From Vombatus ursinus (taxonomy: Eukaryota; Chordata; Mammalia; Diprotodontia; Vombatidae), in assembly GCF_900497805.2 (NCBI RefSeq), contig NW_020947390.1:1436756-1500755 (forward strand): a DNA stretch of 64,000 nt, given 5' to 3'. Below are positions 1-11,602 of this stretch, one piece after another. Positions within the stretch are counted from its first letter, which is position 1. Every line of letters starts with the position of its first letter. The position numbers and the translations under genes were made by a program. The notes below the pieces were generated by a model. That model saw nothing but the letters and a program-made list of their open reading frames with translations, was not told the DNA's origin and did not search any database.

Positions 1-1550
1 TGCCTTGGGCTTGATGTTTTACAGTTCATTAGTTTACTTCATCTTCTCCCACAAGATATATAACAGTTCCGTGATGTTTTATGATAAGAATGTTAATGGA
101 TGACTTAGGAGATTCTCATATTATAACCTATTACAGATATTAAAAATTCTAAGGCTGATCATGAGTTATTCATATTAGCATGACAAAATATCCCATGGTA
201 TGTTCTACTCCCTCAGGGGTTCACATAAATTTAGACTTAGGGTGCTTAGGTTCTGTATAATCAATTATTGCTAACTGATGTCATAGTGAATTGGTTTATA
301 AAACAAAAAAAATTATTTGTGAATTTATCAATTAATAAAGTGACACATATTTACCTTGATAACTAGATTGGGTCATCTCTTCAGGATTCTTCTTTCCTGG
401 TAGACAAAATCCCCACAGAACAAACTATTACTTAGAAAATTGATTGATGACCACAGGATTAAAGAAGAGTGAGTTGGGTATTCATTTTGTGTGTACTTTT
501 TTTCCCAAAAAATTTTTGACTTTTTTATTTATATCTTTGCTTTGTATATCATATTCATTTCTGATTATATCCTTTCTCCCTTTGCAAAGAAAGAAAAGGA
601 TATATTGTCCCACATCTTCTATGAGAACAAACTTGATCATTAGAATTAGGTAGCATTCAGTTTTATTTTTGTTATTATTGTTGTTTCCATTTATAATGTT
701 GTAGTTTGCATATACTTTGTGACATATAAAAAGCTAGAGAGACATAATTTCTAGGTAATTACTTATTTTTATCAATCATGGATAGGAACAACTAATAAAA
801 AGGTGGTCATTTGGCTTTCTCTCATAAACCAAAAATGAATCATGGAGGCCTCGCAATGCTTATATTCCCTTGGAAAAGAGAGTGTTCCCTCTAGGTGGTA
901 ATCAACTCTGATTGGTTAACAATTAGTGAGAGAATGAATATTATAATGAGAAGTGGACATATTTTAATGAAGGGCTGAGGTTCTGACTCTGACCCTGTCA
1001 CTCATGGACAAAGAGAGAGACTCATCTCAAGTCAGACGACTCTCACCTCTTGGCAATCTATACAAAAAGGTCCTAGTGCTCACCTAAGCTCTTCAAAGTA
1101 GAACACAATGGACTGGAATTTACGTAAATTAGATTCCTTTTACTCTTTAATCGGAACTAAGCTTCCCAGTTGGATGGGATCTTGAACAAGATTGAGGAGA
1201 ATATTAAATCCAATCTCATCATCAGCCCTGTTCTTCAGAAACTGGCTGAATAATCTACAAGGGGCTGACTTCTGAATGAGGAAATAGAAAAGGAAAAATT
1301 TTAATCTCAATTAATAATTGGTTATTAATATGAGAGAAATCATTTCTCTCAATTTTTATTTTAAATTTCCTTTTGTTATGAATCTAACAATCCTCAGTAA
1401 ATATAAACATTTCAATATATAAAGAACAAGAAAAATTATTATATAATTAACCTTGAATTATTCCATTAGATATTTTGGTTTTTAAGCTAAATATATACAT
1501 ATACATATATATATATAATACACACAAACACATTTATAGAAACATAAAAT
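1..1550. other. Intronic, no recognised element
   Basis: AT-rich DNA with no gene or repeat family that I can name, apart from a short TA-rich run near 1490-1530. The part around 780-1120 is slightly richer in GC and could be an old decayed repeat, but I cannot support a family. Confidence 0.5.
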
Positions 1551-1554
1551 TTTC

Positions 1555-1935
1555 TTCTGCTTTCTTCATTCAATAGTTCATATATTTTCATTTGCTTCTC
1601 TGAATTTTTCATAGTCACTGTTTCATACAATGTAAAATGTTCTATTACATTGATTTGCTACAATTTGTTTGATTATTCCCCAGTCCATAGACATGTATGT
1701 ACTTTCCAGTTCTTTGCCACTACAAAAAGTGCTATAAATGTTTTGGTGCATATGAGACTTCTGTATCATTTACCTCTTTGGAGTATATGCCTAGCCCCAA
1801 GATTGCTGAGGCAAAAGGTAGGAGCATTTTAGTCACTTTTAGCATAATTACAAGTGGCTTTCCAGAATCACTGGACCAGTTCACAGCTCCACCAAGAGTT
1901 GTGCACCAATTAGATGTTAATTGGCAAATTTAAAC
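1555..1935 (-). mobile_element. L1 LINE 3' fragment, antisense, old
   Basis: The + strand carries the antisense of the marsupial L1 ORF2 C-terminal region, including 'tacaatttgtttgattattc', 'ccagttctttgccac' and 'aaaaagtgctataaatg'. It aligns by eye with the better copies at 30640-31445 and 49350-50131 but has many more substitutions, so it is the older copy. Confidence 0.8.
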
Positions 1936-2139
1936 TTCTCATCCTCAGTCTTCATTCTCCACTAAAGATCTAAGGAGGTACTCTTAATGAGTTCTTGGGG
2001 CTCTGAGGAGTGAATGTGGCCTGGAATTGTAAGGGACATAATTTGAGGTTACCCTTAAGTTACAAGGTGGAGGGGATAGGATGCAGAAGGAAATAGGGCT
2101 TCTTTTGTTTGAGTAGGTGCAAGATTGTTAATCAATAAT

Positions 2140-2260
2140 TTGTTTATTAAGTGCACTGAACAAATATCCATTAAGTATCTATAATATACTAGTCCTTGCA
2201 CTCAAAGAGTTTGTGTTGTATTTGGGGGAAGCAAAAGGAACATAAGTAAATACAAAATAA
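2140..2260 (-). mobile_element. L2 LINE 3' end fragment, decayed
   Basis: It reads as the reverse of an L2 tail ('tttattaagtgc', 'tccttgcactcaaagagttt'). Short and diverged. Confidence 0.45.
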
Positions 2261-3125
2261 ACATTAAATTTAAAGGGCAATTTCTATGACTGTTGCATGC
2301 AAAGCATATTAATCAGTTTTTATCTGTATCTATTTCATGAGCTTGAAATTAAAATTAATTCTAATGATTGTGCCAAGAATTCTGGTTACAAGAAAAATTT
2401 GATCAAATTGAATACTGCCCTCATTACTTCTTAGTTATATTCAGCAAATCCAATAGTACTTCCATTAGATCAAAGTTAATGAAATATATTTGCATCCATA
2501 ATATATAATTAAAGGGGTTTAGAATTGCCTACTGCTTCATGTGGTCTCACCTGATGTCCCTTACCTTATCATTCAGCTTAATTTGGGCTATATGTGGCAT
2601 TAATAGAACTGACATTAGTTGAGTGAAATTGGTTACCCATTACCTACATTGTCCCCTATGGTGACATTAGGGAATGGGCATTTTCATGTCTATGATGATA
2701 TTTGAATCTATTGGTTTTGATATGTTGACTGTTTGGATCTATAAACAGTTAAATCATCAGAAGCTGAATTACAAAGACAGGAAATCTTAAGGAACAAAAA
2801 CAGAACAAAACAAAACAGAACAAAAAAATAAAACAACTAAATGCTTTCTGTTTTCAATTCTTTATAACACAAAATACCAGCACCTGCATTTTTCCACCTG
2901 CCGCTGTTGTTATTGGCAACTATATAGTATAGAACTTATTTTCCTATAAAATCATTATAAGATTATCTCCCAGTCAGAAAAATAGTTTTCAGTTAATAGT
3001 CTAACTATTAAAAATCATTGTGTACTCTCCTAAAAGTAATTCAGTCTGCTCTCCACCTACTATTCAATTCTGGGCCCTGCTCAATGTCCATCTTCAGTGT
3101 CTGATCATAATAGTTGGCATGGAAT
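2260..3125. other. Intronic, no recognised element
   Basis: AT-rich intron sequence. An A-rich simple stretch of 'aacaaaacaaaacag' type lies at about 2794-2835. Nothing else can be supported. Confidence 0.5.
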
Positions 3126-3126
3126 T

Positions 3127-3354
3127 TTAGTGTTTGCAAAGCATTTTTGCCCAGTTTTATCTTATTGTGCTTCACAATAACCCTGAGTGGTAGGTGCTAT
3201 TATTATCCCCATTTTATATATGAGGAAATTGAGGCTCAAAGGGTTAAGTGACATGTCCATAGTTACATAACTAGTATTGTCTGAGACTGATTTTGAACTT
3301 AGGTCTTCCTGACTCCCAAGTCTGTTACTCTAACCACCATACCAGCTAGCTGCT
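3127..3354 (-). mobile_element. MIR-type CORE SINE
   Basis: The reverse of a MIR-like SINE: 'tattattatccccatttta', then 'gaggaaattgaggctc', 'gttaagtgacatg' and the tRNA-like head 'taccagctagctgc' at the right end. It is nearly full length and moderately diverged. Confidence 0.8.
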
Positions 3355-3782
3355 AGAATATGTGCTGATAGAATGAATCTATGGAGTGGCCTTCCAAATG
3401 TTCTGGACAATAAGCATTCCTCATTCATTAAATTTTTCCCATGTTCAGTTAGACTGAACTCATGAGTGATTATGAATCTCACTGAGGAAGCTTTGCAATA
3501 TTCAAAAAGTTGTTATAAACATCATGTCATTTGGACTCAGAAACATCTTAAAGATGATCTCATGTATAAGGAGTTCTTCTATTATTTGGACTATGTGCTG
3601 GATATCATCCCTAACAATGATCAACACCACTGACAATCAGACATTTCTCTGTTTTATGCCTTGTTTGAACACAAATAACCAGAGGATCACCAAAGTTACT
3701 TATTTTTTTTATCTTTTAATGAGCCTTGTATGATTTTTAACATAATGCTATTAATAAGAGTAACACAATATTTTTAATGAAA

Positions 3783-4005
3783 AGTAGAGAGAGGCCTCAG
3801 AATCAAGGACTAGGAAGACCTGAGTTCAGTTCTGACCTCTGATACATACTCTGTGACCTTGGGCAAATCTCTTAAATGCTCAATGCCCAGTTAACTCTCT
3901 AAGATTAAAAACTGCAGAGAAAGCATCAAGCTTCATTGATAGAAGTTCCTTGAATAGGAAATCCCTACCAACTGGGGAAATCACAGGTCCAGTTCAAGAC
4001 TAACA
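3783..4005 (+). mobile_element. tRNA-derived SINE, variant with 'ctctaagattaaaa' middle
   Basis: The head is 'ggaagacctgagttcagttc' and 'tgtgaccttgggcaaatc'. It is followed not by the MIR core but by 'aactctctaagattaaaaac' and 'gcagagaaagcatc'. The same arrangement recurs at 31708-31928 and in part at 54018-54190, so it is one subfamily. Confidence 0.7.
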
Positions 4006-5095
4006 ACAAAATTGTTGATCATCATCACAACAACTTTTAATGACAACCAAATTCTTTCTGATGCTAAAAATCCAAGTACACTTTTTCTGGTGATGCTAAA
4101 TGGGTGCAAAATAGTCTCTAAAGAATTAAAGTCTTAGTTAATCCAAAGAGCCATGGAGAGGGGCATGGAGGGCCTTTATACTCTAATATACCACCGGAAA
4201 AGAACTGTCTATGAAGTCATATGAAAGATACTATCTAAGAAGAGTATACATCCAGTCAAATAACTCATTTTACAGAAAAGAAAAATGAAGCCCAAAGGCA
4301 CTTAGTCCAGTTGATAGTGCTAACAGGAGAACAGACTAGAATCCAGGTCACCTGACCCTAGACCAGCACACTTTATTTTACTCTCTCTTTCCTCTAGCAG
4401 ACTTTAGTTCTGTTCTCTTAAGAAGGAGACCTAGAATGGAATGTCTTTTAGCAGTTGATAAATATTAGAATACACACATGCTTATTGGCAGGAAAATTAT
4501 TAAGAATTTCAAGGTAAAACAGCATCAGAACAAGATTATTTCAAGTGTTTACATTGGACTAGTGACACATCAGCAGCCTCAGTGACATCTATGTGAATGA
4601 TGCCATTTCAAACATGTCTTATAAAATCAACATTCTGGCGAATTTAATTCAAAATCCCTCAAACCTTGCTCCTCACCGCTACTTTGTGTCTCCAGGCCTT
4701 ACCCTCTGCATATCCCCAAAATTCTAGAATGCGTTTTTAAAGAGGTGGTTAGTGAGCATATAGTAAAGGAAGTTACAAAGAACCAGTATGATTTTACCTG
4801 AAAAAGCTCATTCATGCAAAACTTATTTCCTTTTATGTCAGTGTAAACTAGTAGATCAGTTTGGAATGCGGTAGACATAGTTTATCTAGTTTGTAGCAAA
4901 ACTTATAAAAAAGATTTCTCATCCTATTCTTATGGAAAAGATGGAGTAATGTGGGCAAGATTACAGTCATATTATGTATTCAAAACTGGTTGAATGAATA
5001 GACCCCTAAACTAGTTATTGATCGTTCATTGTCAGCTTGGAAGATCTCCAGATGCCCAAATCTATTGAATATTTTTATCATTGGGAGGGTAAAAA
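4005..5095. other. Intronic, mostly unrecognised; weak MIR-like stretch
   Basis: A faint reverse MIR-like stretch sits near 4262-4390 ('aactcattttacag', 'accagcacactttatttta'). The rest shows no gene or named repeat. Confidence 0.4.
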
Positions 5096-5097
5096 AA

Positions 5098-5235
5098 ATT
5101 ACCTTGGTTGAGGAAAATGATGCCCCAAAAGATTATGTGACTTGCCAAAGGAGATGCAGATAGTATCAGAAGCAGGATTTGAACCTATGTCCTCTAAATC
5201 GAGAGCCAAAGCTCTTTCCAGTGTATCATATTGTT
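5098..5235 (-). mobile_element. MIR-type SINE fragment
   Basis: Reverse MIR core: 'gattatgtgacttgccaaag', 'gcaggatttgaacctatgtc' and 'ccaaagctctttccagtgta'. Confidence 0.6.
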
Positions 5236-5239
5236 TTTT

Positions 5240-6005
5240 CTCTTCATGTTTTCCTTATCAAACAATATAATCATAATAGCCTGCTCATTTATAATGTTCA
5301 GGTTGATATTTTGTTGTTTTTAAGCCTTTTAAATTATTATTTTAATGATGAAATTGACATGCTTGGCTTAAAGAGGCCTGGAGAACCTCAGTTGAACACA
5401 AGAACTACATATACAAATCTTAAGAAAATATTGAATGTGCTTTACTTGTGCTTTCCCTGATGTAATCATTGATCTGTGAGATGCATATATTGAAGCCAAT
5501 AAAAAATTTTCAGTGGGTCTATGCCACTCTTTACAGAGTTTTTCCCAAAATCTGACCGCAGGAAATTAAGAGGAAGTCCATGTCAGCATCTCCATTTGAC
5601 ATAACCAAGTATTTCCTTTTTCTTTTTGGAATAGATTGCACAGATTTTCTACAAACCATTAATCAAAAATTTTAGGACCTTGTAGGAATGTAGCCCCATT
5701 CAACCTTTCAGTTCTTCAGCTGACATTGAATCATGAAGAATTCTTGTACTATCTTTTGTAAGTTGCCATGTGCCACAGTTGTCAGACAAAACTGTCTACC
5801 TATGACAATACATCTACAAATACATTGCTTCAATCATTTGGTGTTGGTGAAGAGGGTCAGCAGTTGTTTTTTACTATAGTTATGAGACCAATACCTTCTT
5901 TTTTGCTCCATATCAAAAACTATTACCTATCTCTAATTTTGTGTACTTTCATAGAAACATGGTTTCATGCTATTGTTACTGACCTTAAAAACCTTTTAAT
6001 CAATC
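5240..6005. other. Intronic, no recognised element
   Basis: AT-rich DNA. The longer open frames here lack any protein family signature and I treat them as chance. Confidence 0.5.
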
Positions 6006-6009
6006 CATC

Positions 6010-6112
6010 AAAATCACTTCTTAACCATTTACTATGTGACAGGCAATGTGCTAAGTGCTCAGGATGTAAAGAAAGGCTGATACTAGGTCCCTGCCCTCTC
6101 CTTTTAATTGTT
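6010..6112 (-). mobile_element. L2 LINE 3' end fragment
   Basis: The reverse of an L2 tail: 'ccatttactatgtgacaggc', 'gtgctaagtgctcaggatg' and 'ggtccctgccctc'. Confidence 0.65.
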
Positions 6113-6114
6113 AA

Positions 6115-8250
6115 TTAATTCACACAGTAAAACTGACATACCTAAGATAGGCCCAGAGGACCACAACCAGTATGTGATTGCCTTAGATGGAGATTGGAGA
6201 GACCAACACTACTTGAGACACGGTCCTTAGGAAAATGCATATACTTTTTATATTGAATCACTAAATGCTAGTCTACTTCCAGTTTTCCTGAATTCTAAGT
6301 TCTATATTCCTGCAGCTAAATAAGACTATCATTGGCTGGATGGAGGGATACAATTTGTAGTAATACTAGGGAGTCAAGTCACATCAGAACCTTGTACTTG
6401 CTTTATTTTAAAGGAATTTGTGCATTCCTAGTCCCCTAATGATATAGCACAAAAGTGAAGCTAAAATACAGGTTGTTCCAACCAAAGTTTTTGGATCCCA
6501 CATCAAGTCCCAAGGGTTAGAAACAACAGGGATTATTATTAGTTTATTATTAGTTCAGACCACATCCTCTGAGACATAGCTGCCTCTAGGGCAGTCAGAC
6601 CAACAGGGCAGCCCTGAACTCTGGAGCCTACTTCATTTTATTATATAACAATATTCCAGAGTATCCAAGTCTGTGCCTTTATTGATCCCTAAAAATTTTT
6701 GAGTTACTTTGATAATGAAGACCGCTATTGGTAGGGGGTTGTTTGCTTTTGTTTTAATTCTGTGTTAAATTTTTCCACTTGGAAAACAGGATTCAAGGGC
6801 TCAGTTCATCTTCCGTAATATATTTTGTGATAACATAGATTTCAAGCATAAAAGCACAAATTCTCAAATTACCCTTCTTTTGGCCATCAAGGAAAAGTGA
6901 AAGATTTGAAAAATATATACACCTTGACTAGGTGGCATAGAACTGATTGTCTTACAAACACCAAGTATGGTATTACCAGACCTCAATGTTAAGGATAACC
7001 AATCCTCTTTCTTTCAGTGACCAATAACATTTTGAAATTATTCTGATGATAGAGTTAGAAACTATACTGTAATCTACCCTTTTGTGAAATTCTTATCAAA
7101 TTAATTGTATCCTTTACTTTTTTACTTCAAGATTTAATTAAAAATAATGGGTAATGATGTTACTTTTAAATGGAAAAAGGTTATGAAGCAAGCCTGCTGC
7201 CCTTTCACTCGATCTTTAAAGTCCTGATGAAGGCTAACTCGGTGCTCTAATAAATCCTTTCTGGTTTTGTTCTGCCCTTTTCTAAGTTTTTCTTAAAGCT
7301 AAAATCAAATGCTTTTGAGGGAATAAAGTTTATATTTAATCTGTGTTTTGCAAAATTTGTGGCCTCTAACATCTGTATATTTGTGTCTCGATAAAACTCC
7401 ACATCTCTTCTGTTTCTTCCACATCCTAAATCAAATCCATTAAAGGGATAATTTTTACAGCAAATATTTCTTGCATGCAGTTGATAGTAATGAAAAATAA
7501 AATAAAAATAATGTTCATAATTATTAAGTATACGTGAGTACATCAACTCATTCAGAAACTCTACAAAGATATTATATGAAGAATACTAAAAGAGGTCTCT
7601 TCCTACTCCGAGACCCTGTGATTTTGACATAACTATCACATCTAATTCCTATCAGTAAGGCCTGAGCTTTGGTTTTGGTTGTTGTTTTGGGCTGCTTTTC
7701 TAGTAGCAGGGATGGTTGTGTACTTATTCAACCCTAGTTATGTTAATTAATGAATAGAATTGGGTTTACAGAAACATAGTTTTATAATTCCACAATATAA
7801 ATATCTTGTGAGTTGTATACCATATACCTAAGAATCCTAAAAAAAAAAAATGTCCTAATGAAACTTCTTAAGCCAATTCAAAGCAATTCTTATAAGGAAA
7901 CAACTGGAAAGGAACTATATTTTAGCCCTCAAGGAAATATAGGATTTACCTTTACTTCTTTGTTGCCTTACTTTCTAAAGCATGAATTGTAAAATTGAAC
8001 ATATTTTTAACACAATCCAGTTAATTGGCTCTTTTCCTTGCAGCCTGGCTGTGTTGATGAGGCTTTAAATTGCAGCTGCCTCCCCCTATAGCAATCCTGG
8101 AAGGGGTTTTTGTCAGGACTGGGTGACAATACCTCATCACTGTCTATTGTTCTCAGGCAATTGCCTAGCCTTCCTTCTAAAGTGATAATCTCCAGAGATC
8201 ATCACCTTGTCTTTTACCTCTTCTCAATGAGGAACTTGCCTCTTGTTTCA
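6115..8250. other. Intronic, 2.1 kb without a clear repeat
   Basis: No gene, RNA or repeat family is recognisable. A 99-codon open frame on the minus strand (7247-7546) has no family motif. The stretch is a candidate for unique, possibly conserved intronic sequence. Confidence 0.45.
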
Positions 8251-8316
8251 GGTGAATAAAATTTTAGAATCTGAGAATTGGAGACATGTGAGAGAACCTA
8301 GAGATCATTCTAGTCC

Positions 8317-8348
8317 AGGGGTGGGGAACCTATGGCCTCCAGGCTGCG
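8317..8348 (+). mobile_element. hAT-type MITE, terminal fragment only
   Basis: The sequence 'caggggtggggaacctatgg' is the terminal inverted repeat of the MITE family seen complete at 28906-29129. Only about 30 bp remain, followed directly by L2. The stretch before it (8255-8316) resembles the tail of a MIR-related SINE. Confidence 0.6.
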
Positions 8349-8351
8349 CCC

Positions 8352-8572
8352 CTGCCTCCTGGCTGTTCCACAAACAAGACTCTCCATCTCTCTGCTCCAG
8401 ACATGCTCACCAGCTGTCCCCCATGCCTAGAACTCTCTCCCTCCTTCACTCAGACTGCTGACCTCCCCAGCTTCCTTTTAAATACCAACTAAAATCCTAC
8501 CTTCTACAGGAAGCTTTATCTAATTCTTCTAATTCCAGAGCTTTCCCTCTTTTAATTATTCCCTATTTATCC
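8352..8572 (+). mobile_element. L2 LINE 3' region, left part
   Basis: Typical L2 tail text: 'ctgttccacaaacaagac', 'ccccatgcctagaactctc' and 'taccaactaaaatcctacct'. It continues at 8995 after a SINE insertion. Confidence 0.8.
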
Positions 8573-8994
8573 CAAGCCCCACCTGGTCATTGTTTGAGCC
8601 CTGGTGGCTCAGAATGAATGTAAATAGCAACTGTTTTGGTTTTTGGCCAGAAACCCTGAGGGTCTTTCCCTCCCAGATTGATTTTTTTTTTTAATTTTTT
8701 GACTAAGTAGAAGAGGCCATTCTTTGCCTCATTTCTTACCTAGCCTTAATCACTAAATGGGAATCGCCTCAGTCAAACTGAGACCTGGGAAAGATCTTAG
8801 CTTATAAAGGCCAAGGTCTCCCACTACATCCAGGGCCATCTCCAGTCATCCCGATCTATATCTTGCTGCTGGGGCTAGATGGCTCCAGAGGAGAAAGTAA
8901 GGCTGGTGATTTTGCATAGAAGTTAAATCCAATCACCTTTCTGATGCTATGGTCTTCTTCAAGAATGAAGGAAAAAACAACATCAACAACAACA
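8573..8994 (+). mobile_element. Marsupial SINE of about 420 bp inserted in L2
   Basis: The element runs from 'aagccccacctggtcattg' through 'gagccctggtggctcagaat' and 'agtagaagaggccattcttt' to 'tcttcaagaatgaagg' and a CAA-rich tail. I recognise this family from marsupial genomes but not its formal name. It splits an L2 and is flanked by the near-perfect 8-bp duplication atttatcc (8565-8572) and atttgtcc (8995-9002). Confidence 0.75.
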
Positions 8995-9167
8995 ATTTGT
9001 CCTGTATATAGCTTGCTTTGTATATATTTGTTTACATGTTGTCTCCCTTATTAGATTGTAGGCTCTTTAAGGCAAGGACTGTCTTTTACCTCTTTTTATA
9101 TTTTTAATGTTTCACACAGTGGCTGGCACATTGTAGGCATTTAATAAATGTTTATTGAATTAAATTG
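8995..9167 (+). mobile_element. L2 LINE 3' end, right part
   Basis: The L2 continues with 'cctgtatatagcttgc', 'attagattgtaggctcttta', 'caaggactgtcttttacctc' and 'tttaataaatgtttattga', the normal L2 terminus. Confidence 0.85.
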
Positions 9168-9169
9168 AA

Positions 9170-9780
9170 AAATTGTGAAGTCAAATAAGATGATATACAT
9201 GAAATATTTTGAAATCATGCAGCACTATAGAAATGTTAATTATTATTATCCTTATTATTGCAATTAATTCTGTGTTTATAATACATCTGTGCAAAAGAGT
9301 CCCTTAGAGCTAGATCAGACTAAATGTATTTTGCTAAAACTTAGATAAAATTGTTACAATGAATTTGTATTCTTCAACCAAAACATAGAAATAACACTCA
9401 ATTTGAAAGTTATCCATCTTATAGTTTTTTCAAGGTATGTTTTTGCCACAAAACTGTATTATTTTCATAAAGAGGATCTTCTGTGACACATGCAGTAATC
9501 ACATTCTTGTTCATTGTGCACAAGTTCATACATTATTTCCCATTGCAATCTTATATAACCAATGTCCTTGAAAAAATCCCCAACTGAAGGTGACAAAATG
9601 TGATCAAGCATAGAAATTTAAATACCTTGATTCTTTTATCAGAAGCAATGTTATTTATCCTATACCTTTGCAAATTTAATTGACCAAAAAAAATGCATGA
9701 AATAGCTTCATATTTCTTCTCGCTACATGCAAAATTCTATTTTGAATATATATTCCGGGTAAGCATATCGCTGTCAGTCA
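9170..9780. other. Intronic, no recognised element
   Basis: AT-rich; nothing supportable. Confidence 0.5.
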
Positions 9781-9893
9781 GACAGACAATAAGCATTTTA
9801 TTAAGTACCTACTATATGCCAGGCACTGTGTTAAGCACTGGGAATACAAAGAAAAGCAAAAAAAAAAAAAAAAGACAATTTCTGCCCTCAGAG
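9780..9893 (-). mobile_element. L2 LINE 3' end, interrupted by a solo LTR
   Basis: Reverse L2 tail: 'ttaagtacctactatatgcc', 'aggcactgtgttaagcactg', an A-rich stretch, then 'ttctgccctca'. The same L2 resumes at 10514. Confidence 0.8.
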
Positions 9894-10513
9894 TGCTGTG
9901 GTTTAGGGATTCAGGGGTGCTGGGACTCCAATATCACAACACGCAGGTCCTACCCAAAAGAATTCAACCCAAGCCTTCTTTCAGTTAAAGGCAAGGTTTA
10001 TTAGAACACTGTCATATTGGGCAGACTCTTAAGGAGTCTGAACATGAGTAAGCAGTTGCTAGATGATAAGAATCTAAGCAGTGGCTAGATTTTAGGAATC
10101 TGAGCAGTGGCTAGATTATAAGAATCTGAGCCATTGCTAGATTATAAGAATCCCAGCAGTGTCTAGATTATAAGAATCTAAGCATCTTAATGGAGATGAG
10201 ATGGACCTTATATACAGCAAGACTATGGGAGGGATCTAGGAGTGGTCAAGTAGTCTACAAGGTAATAGAACTCCAGGGGTGGCCAAGGGAGAATGGAGCC
10301 TAGATAGCATTAAGGGTGGGAAGTGGCAGGGGGTGGGAGGGCCACAGGGAGGTAAGACAATGGAGGGCCAGGCTAGGTTAAGGGTAACAGATTGGGCATA
10401 GCCACAATGAAAGGCCAGTTGATGGGATTATAGCTTCAGGTGAACACCAGAGATTTGGCCATGTGGGAAAGTCCAGGATTTTTCCTTTCTGGGGTCCAGA
10501 TCCCACCCCATCA
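9894..10513 (-). mobile_element. Solo LTR of a class I-like endogenous retrovirus (copy 1)
   Basis: A 620-bp LTR in minus orientation. Its ends are TGATG-like and CATCA, a TATA motif lies at 10208-10214 and an AATAAA signal at 9997-10002 (both minus strand). It shares its whole length with copy 2 at 19644-20153. It sits inside an L2 that continues on both sides, so no internal retroviral part is present. The 4-bp flanks (agag, aaaa) are no longer identical. Between the TATA and poly(A) signals it carries five tandem copies of a 26-bp unit (10051-10180), where copy 2 has one. Confidence 0.85.
10051..10180. repeat. Tandem array, 5 x 26 bp, within the LTR
   Basis: The unit is close to 'agcagtggctagattataag' plus six bases (aatctg). 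Five copies follow exactly head to tail, 130 bp in all, with a few substitutions between copies. Confidence 0.9.
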
Positions 10514-11070
10514 AAAAGACTCACATTCTAATGGGGGATACAACATATGAACAAATATATACAAACTAGCTATATACAGGTTAAATGGGAAACAATCAAC
10601 AGAAGCCTAGCTCTAAAATTAAGAAGGATTGGGAAATGTTTGCTGTAGAAGAAAAGATTTTAGCTAGGACTTGAAAGAAGCCAGGAAAGCCAGAGGCAGA
10701 GATAAGAAGGGAGAGCATTCCAAGCATGAAGAATAGCAAGTGAAAATCACTGGAGATGAAAGATGAAGAGTCTAATTCAAAGAACAACAAAGAGGCCAGT
10801 GTCACTAGTTCACAGAATGTGTGTGAAAGAGAAAGATCTAAGAAGACTAGAAAAGCAAGGGGAGACTAGTTTATGCAGGGCTTCAAACCCCAAACAAAAG
10901 GTTTTATATTTGAACCTAGAGGCAATAGAGAGCCACTGGAGTTTATTAAGTAGGAAGGTGTTCACTCTGCTTTAGAACTTGCACCTAAGGAAAATCATTT
11001 TGGTTCCTGAATGGGAGATGGATGGAGTGGGGAGAGACTTGAAGCAGACAGACTAAACTGATGGATCTCT
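10514..11070 (-). mobile_element. L2 LINE 3' region, right part
   Basis: Resumes with 'actcacattctaatggggg' and runs through 'aggccagtgtcactag', 'gggcttcaaaccccaaac', 'gagccactggagtttatt' and 'gagtggggagagacttgaag', all reverse L2. Together with 9780-9893 it makes one L2 of about 670 bp. Confidence 0.85.
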
Positions 11071-11425
11071 TGCAATTAGATATTAATTGAAGTCGAAAGC
11101 CTGAAAAGCATCAGCAGAAAGACTCTCCTCAAACTGCAGAAATGCCATTGTGAATTAGTCATGGCAAAAGCATGTATGTGAACTTACTTCAATACTTCAA
11201 AAAATCTAGGATTTCATTGGCATGGATCCTGCCTGGACAAACAAAGACCACATCGCCACCTTGTCTCTTATTCTGTCAACGAATACATTGAATGAATGTT
11301 TTCTCCAGTTGCTGTTGTCTTAGATCATGGCAATTCTAGTGCAGCAGAGTGAGGCAGATACAGAGCTAGCACATTACTGCCATAAAACAATGTGATCTTC
11401 ATTGAAGAAGTTTCATGAGATAAAC
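11070..11425. other. Intronic, no recognised element
   Basis: No gene or repeat that I can name. Confidence 0.45.
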
Positions 11426-11602
11426 CATGTAGAACAAAAGCTCTAAACTTTTTTGTGTCATGGACCCCTTTAATCTGACAAAGAATATGGATCTCTTCTT
11501 AAAATCATATTTTTAAATACATAAAATAAAATGTAAACGATTACACAGGAACTCAAATACATTGAAATATAGGCATCAAAAAAAATTTGTTTCGGTTTAC
11601 TA
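11425..11602 (+). mobile_element. Old interspersed repeat, probable DNA transposon, left part
   Basis: The stretch 'tttttgtgtcatggacccct' followed by 'aaaatacataaaataaaatg'-like text is a known mammalian interspersed repeat whose exact family I cannot name. Its probable other end, 'gaaaacccctgatctag', lies at 15705-15722 beyond the L1, which suggests the L1 landed inside it. Confidence 0.45.

Noticed and set aside
7247-7546. 99-residue open frame on the minus strand as a gene
   Set aside because: No domain, signal peptide or homologue that I recognise; it lies in AT-rich intron and its length is within chance.
10051-10180. A CRISPR-like array
   Set aside because: The units are directly adjacent with no spacers, inside an LTR of a mammalian genome.
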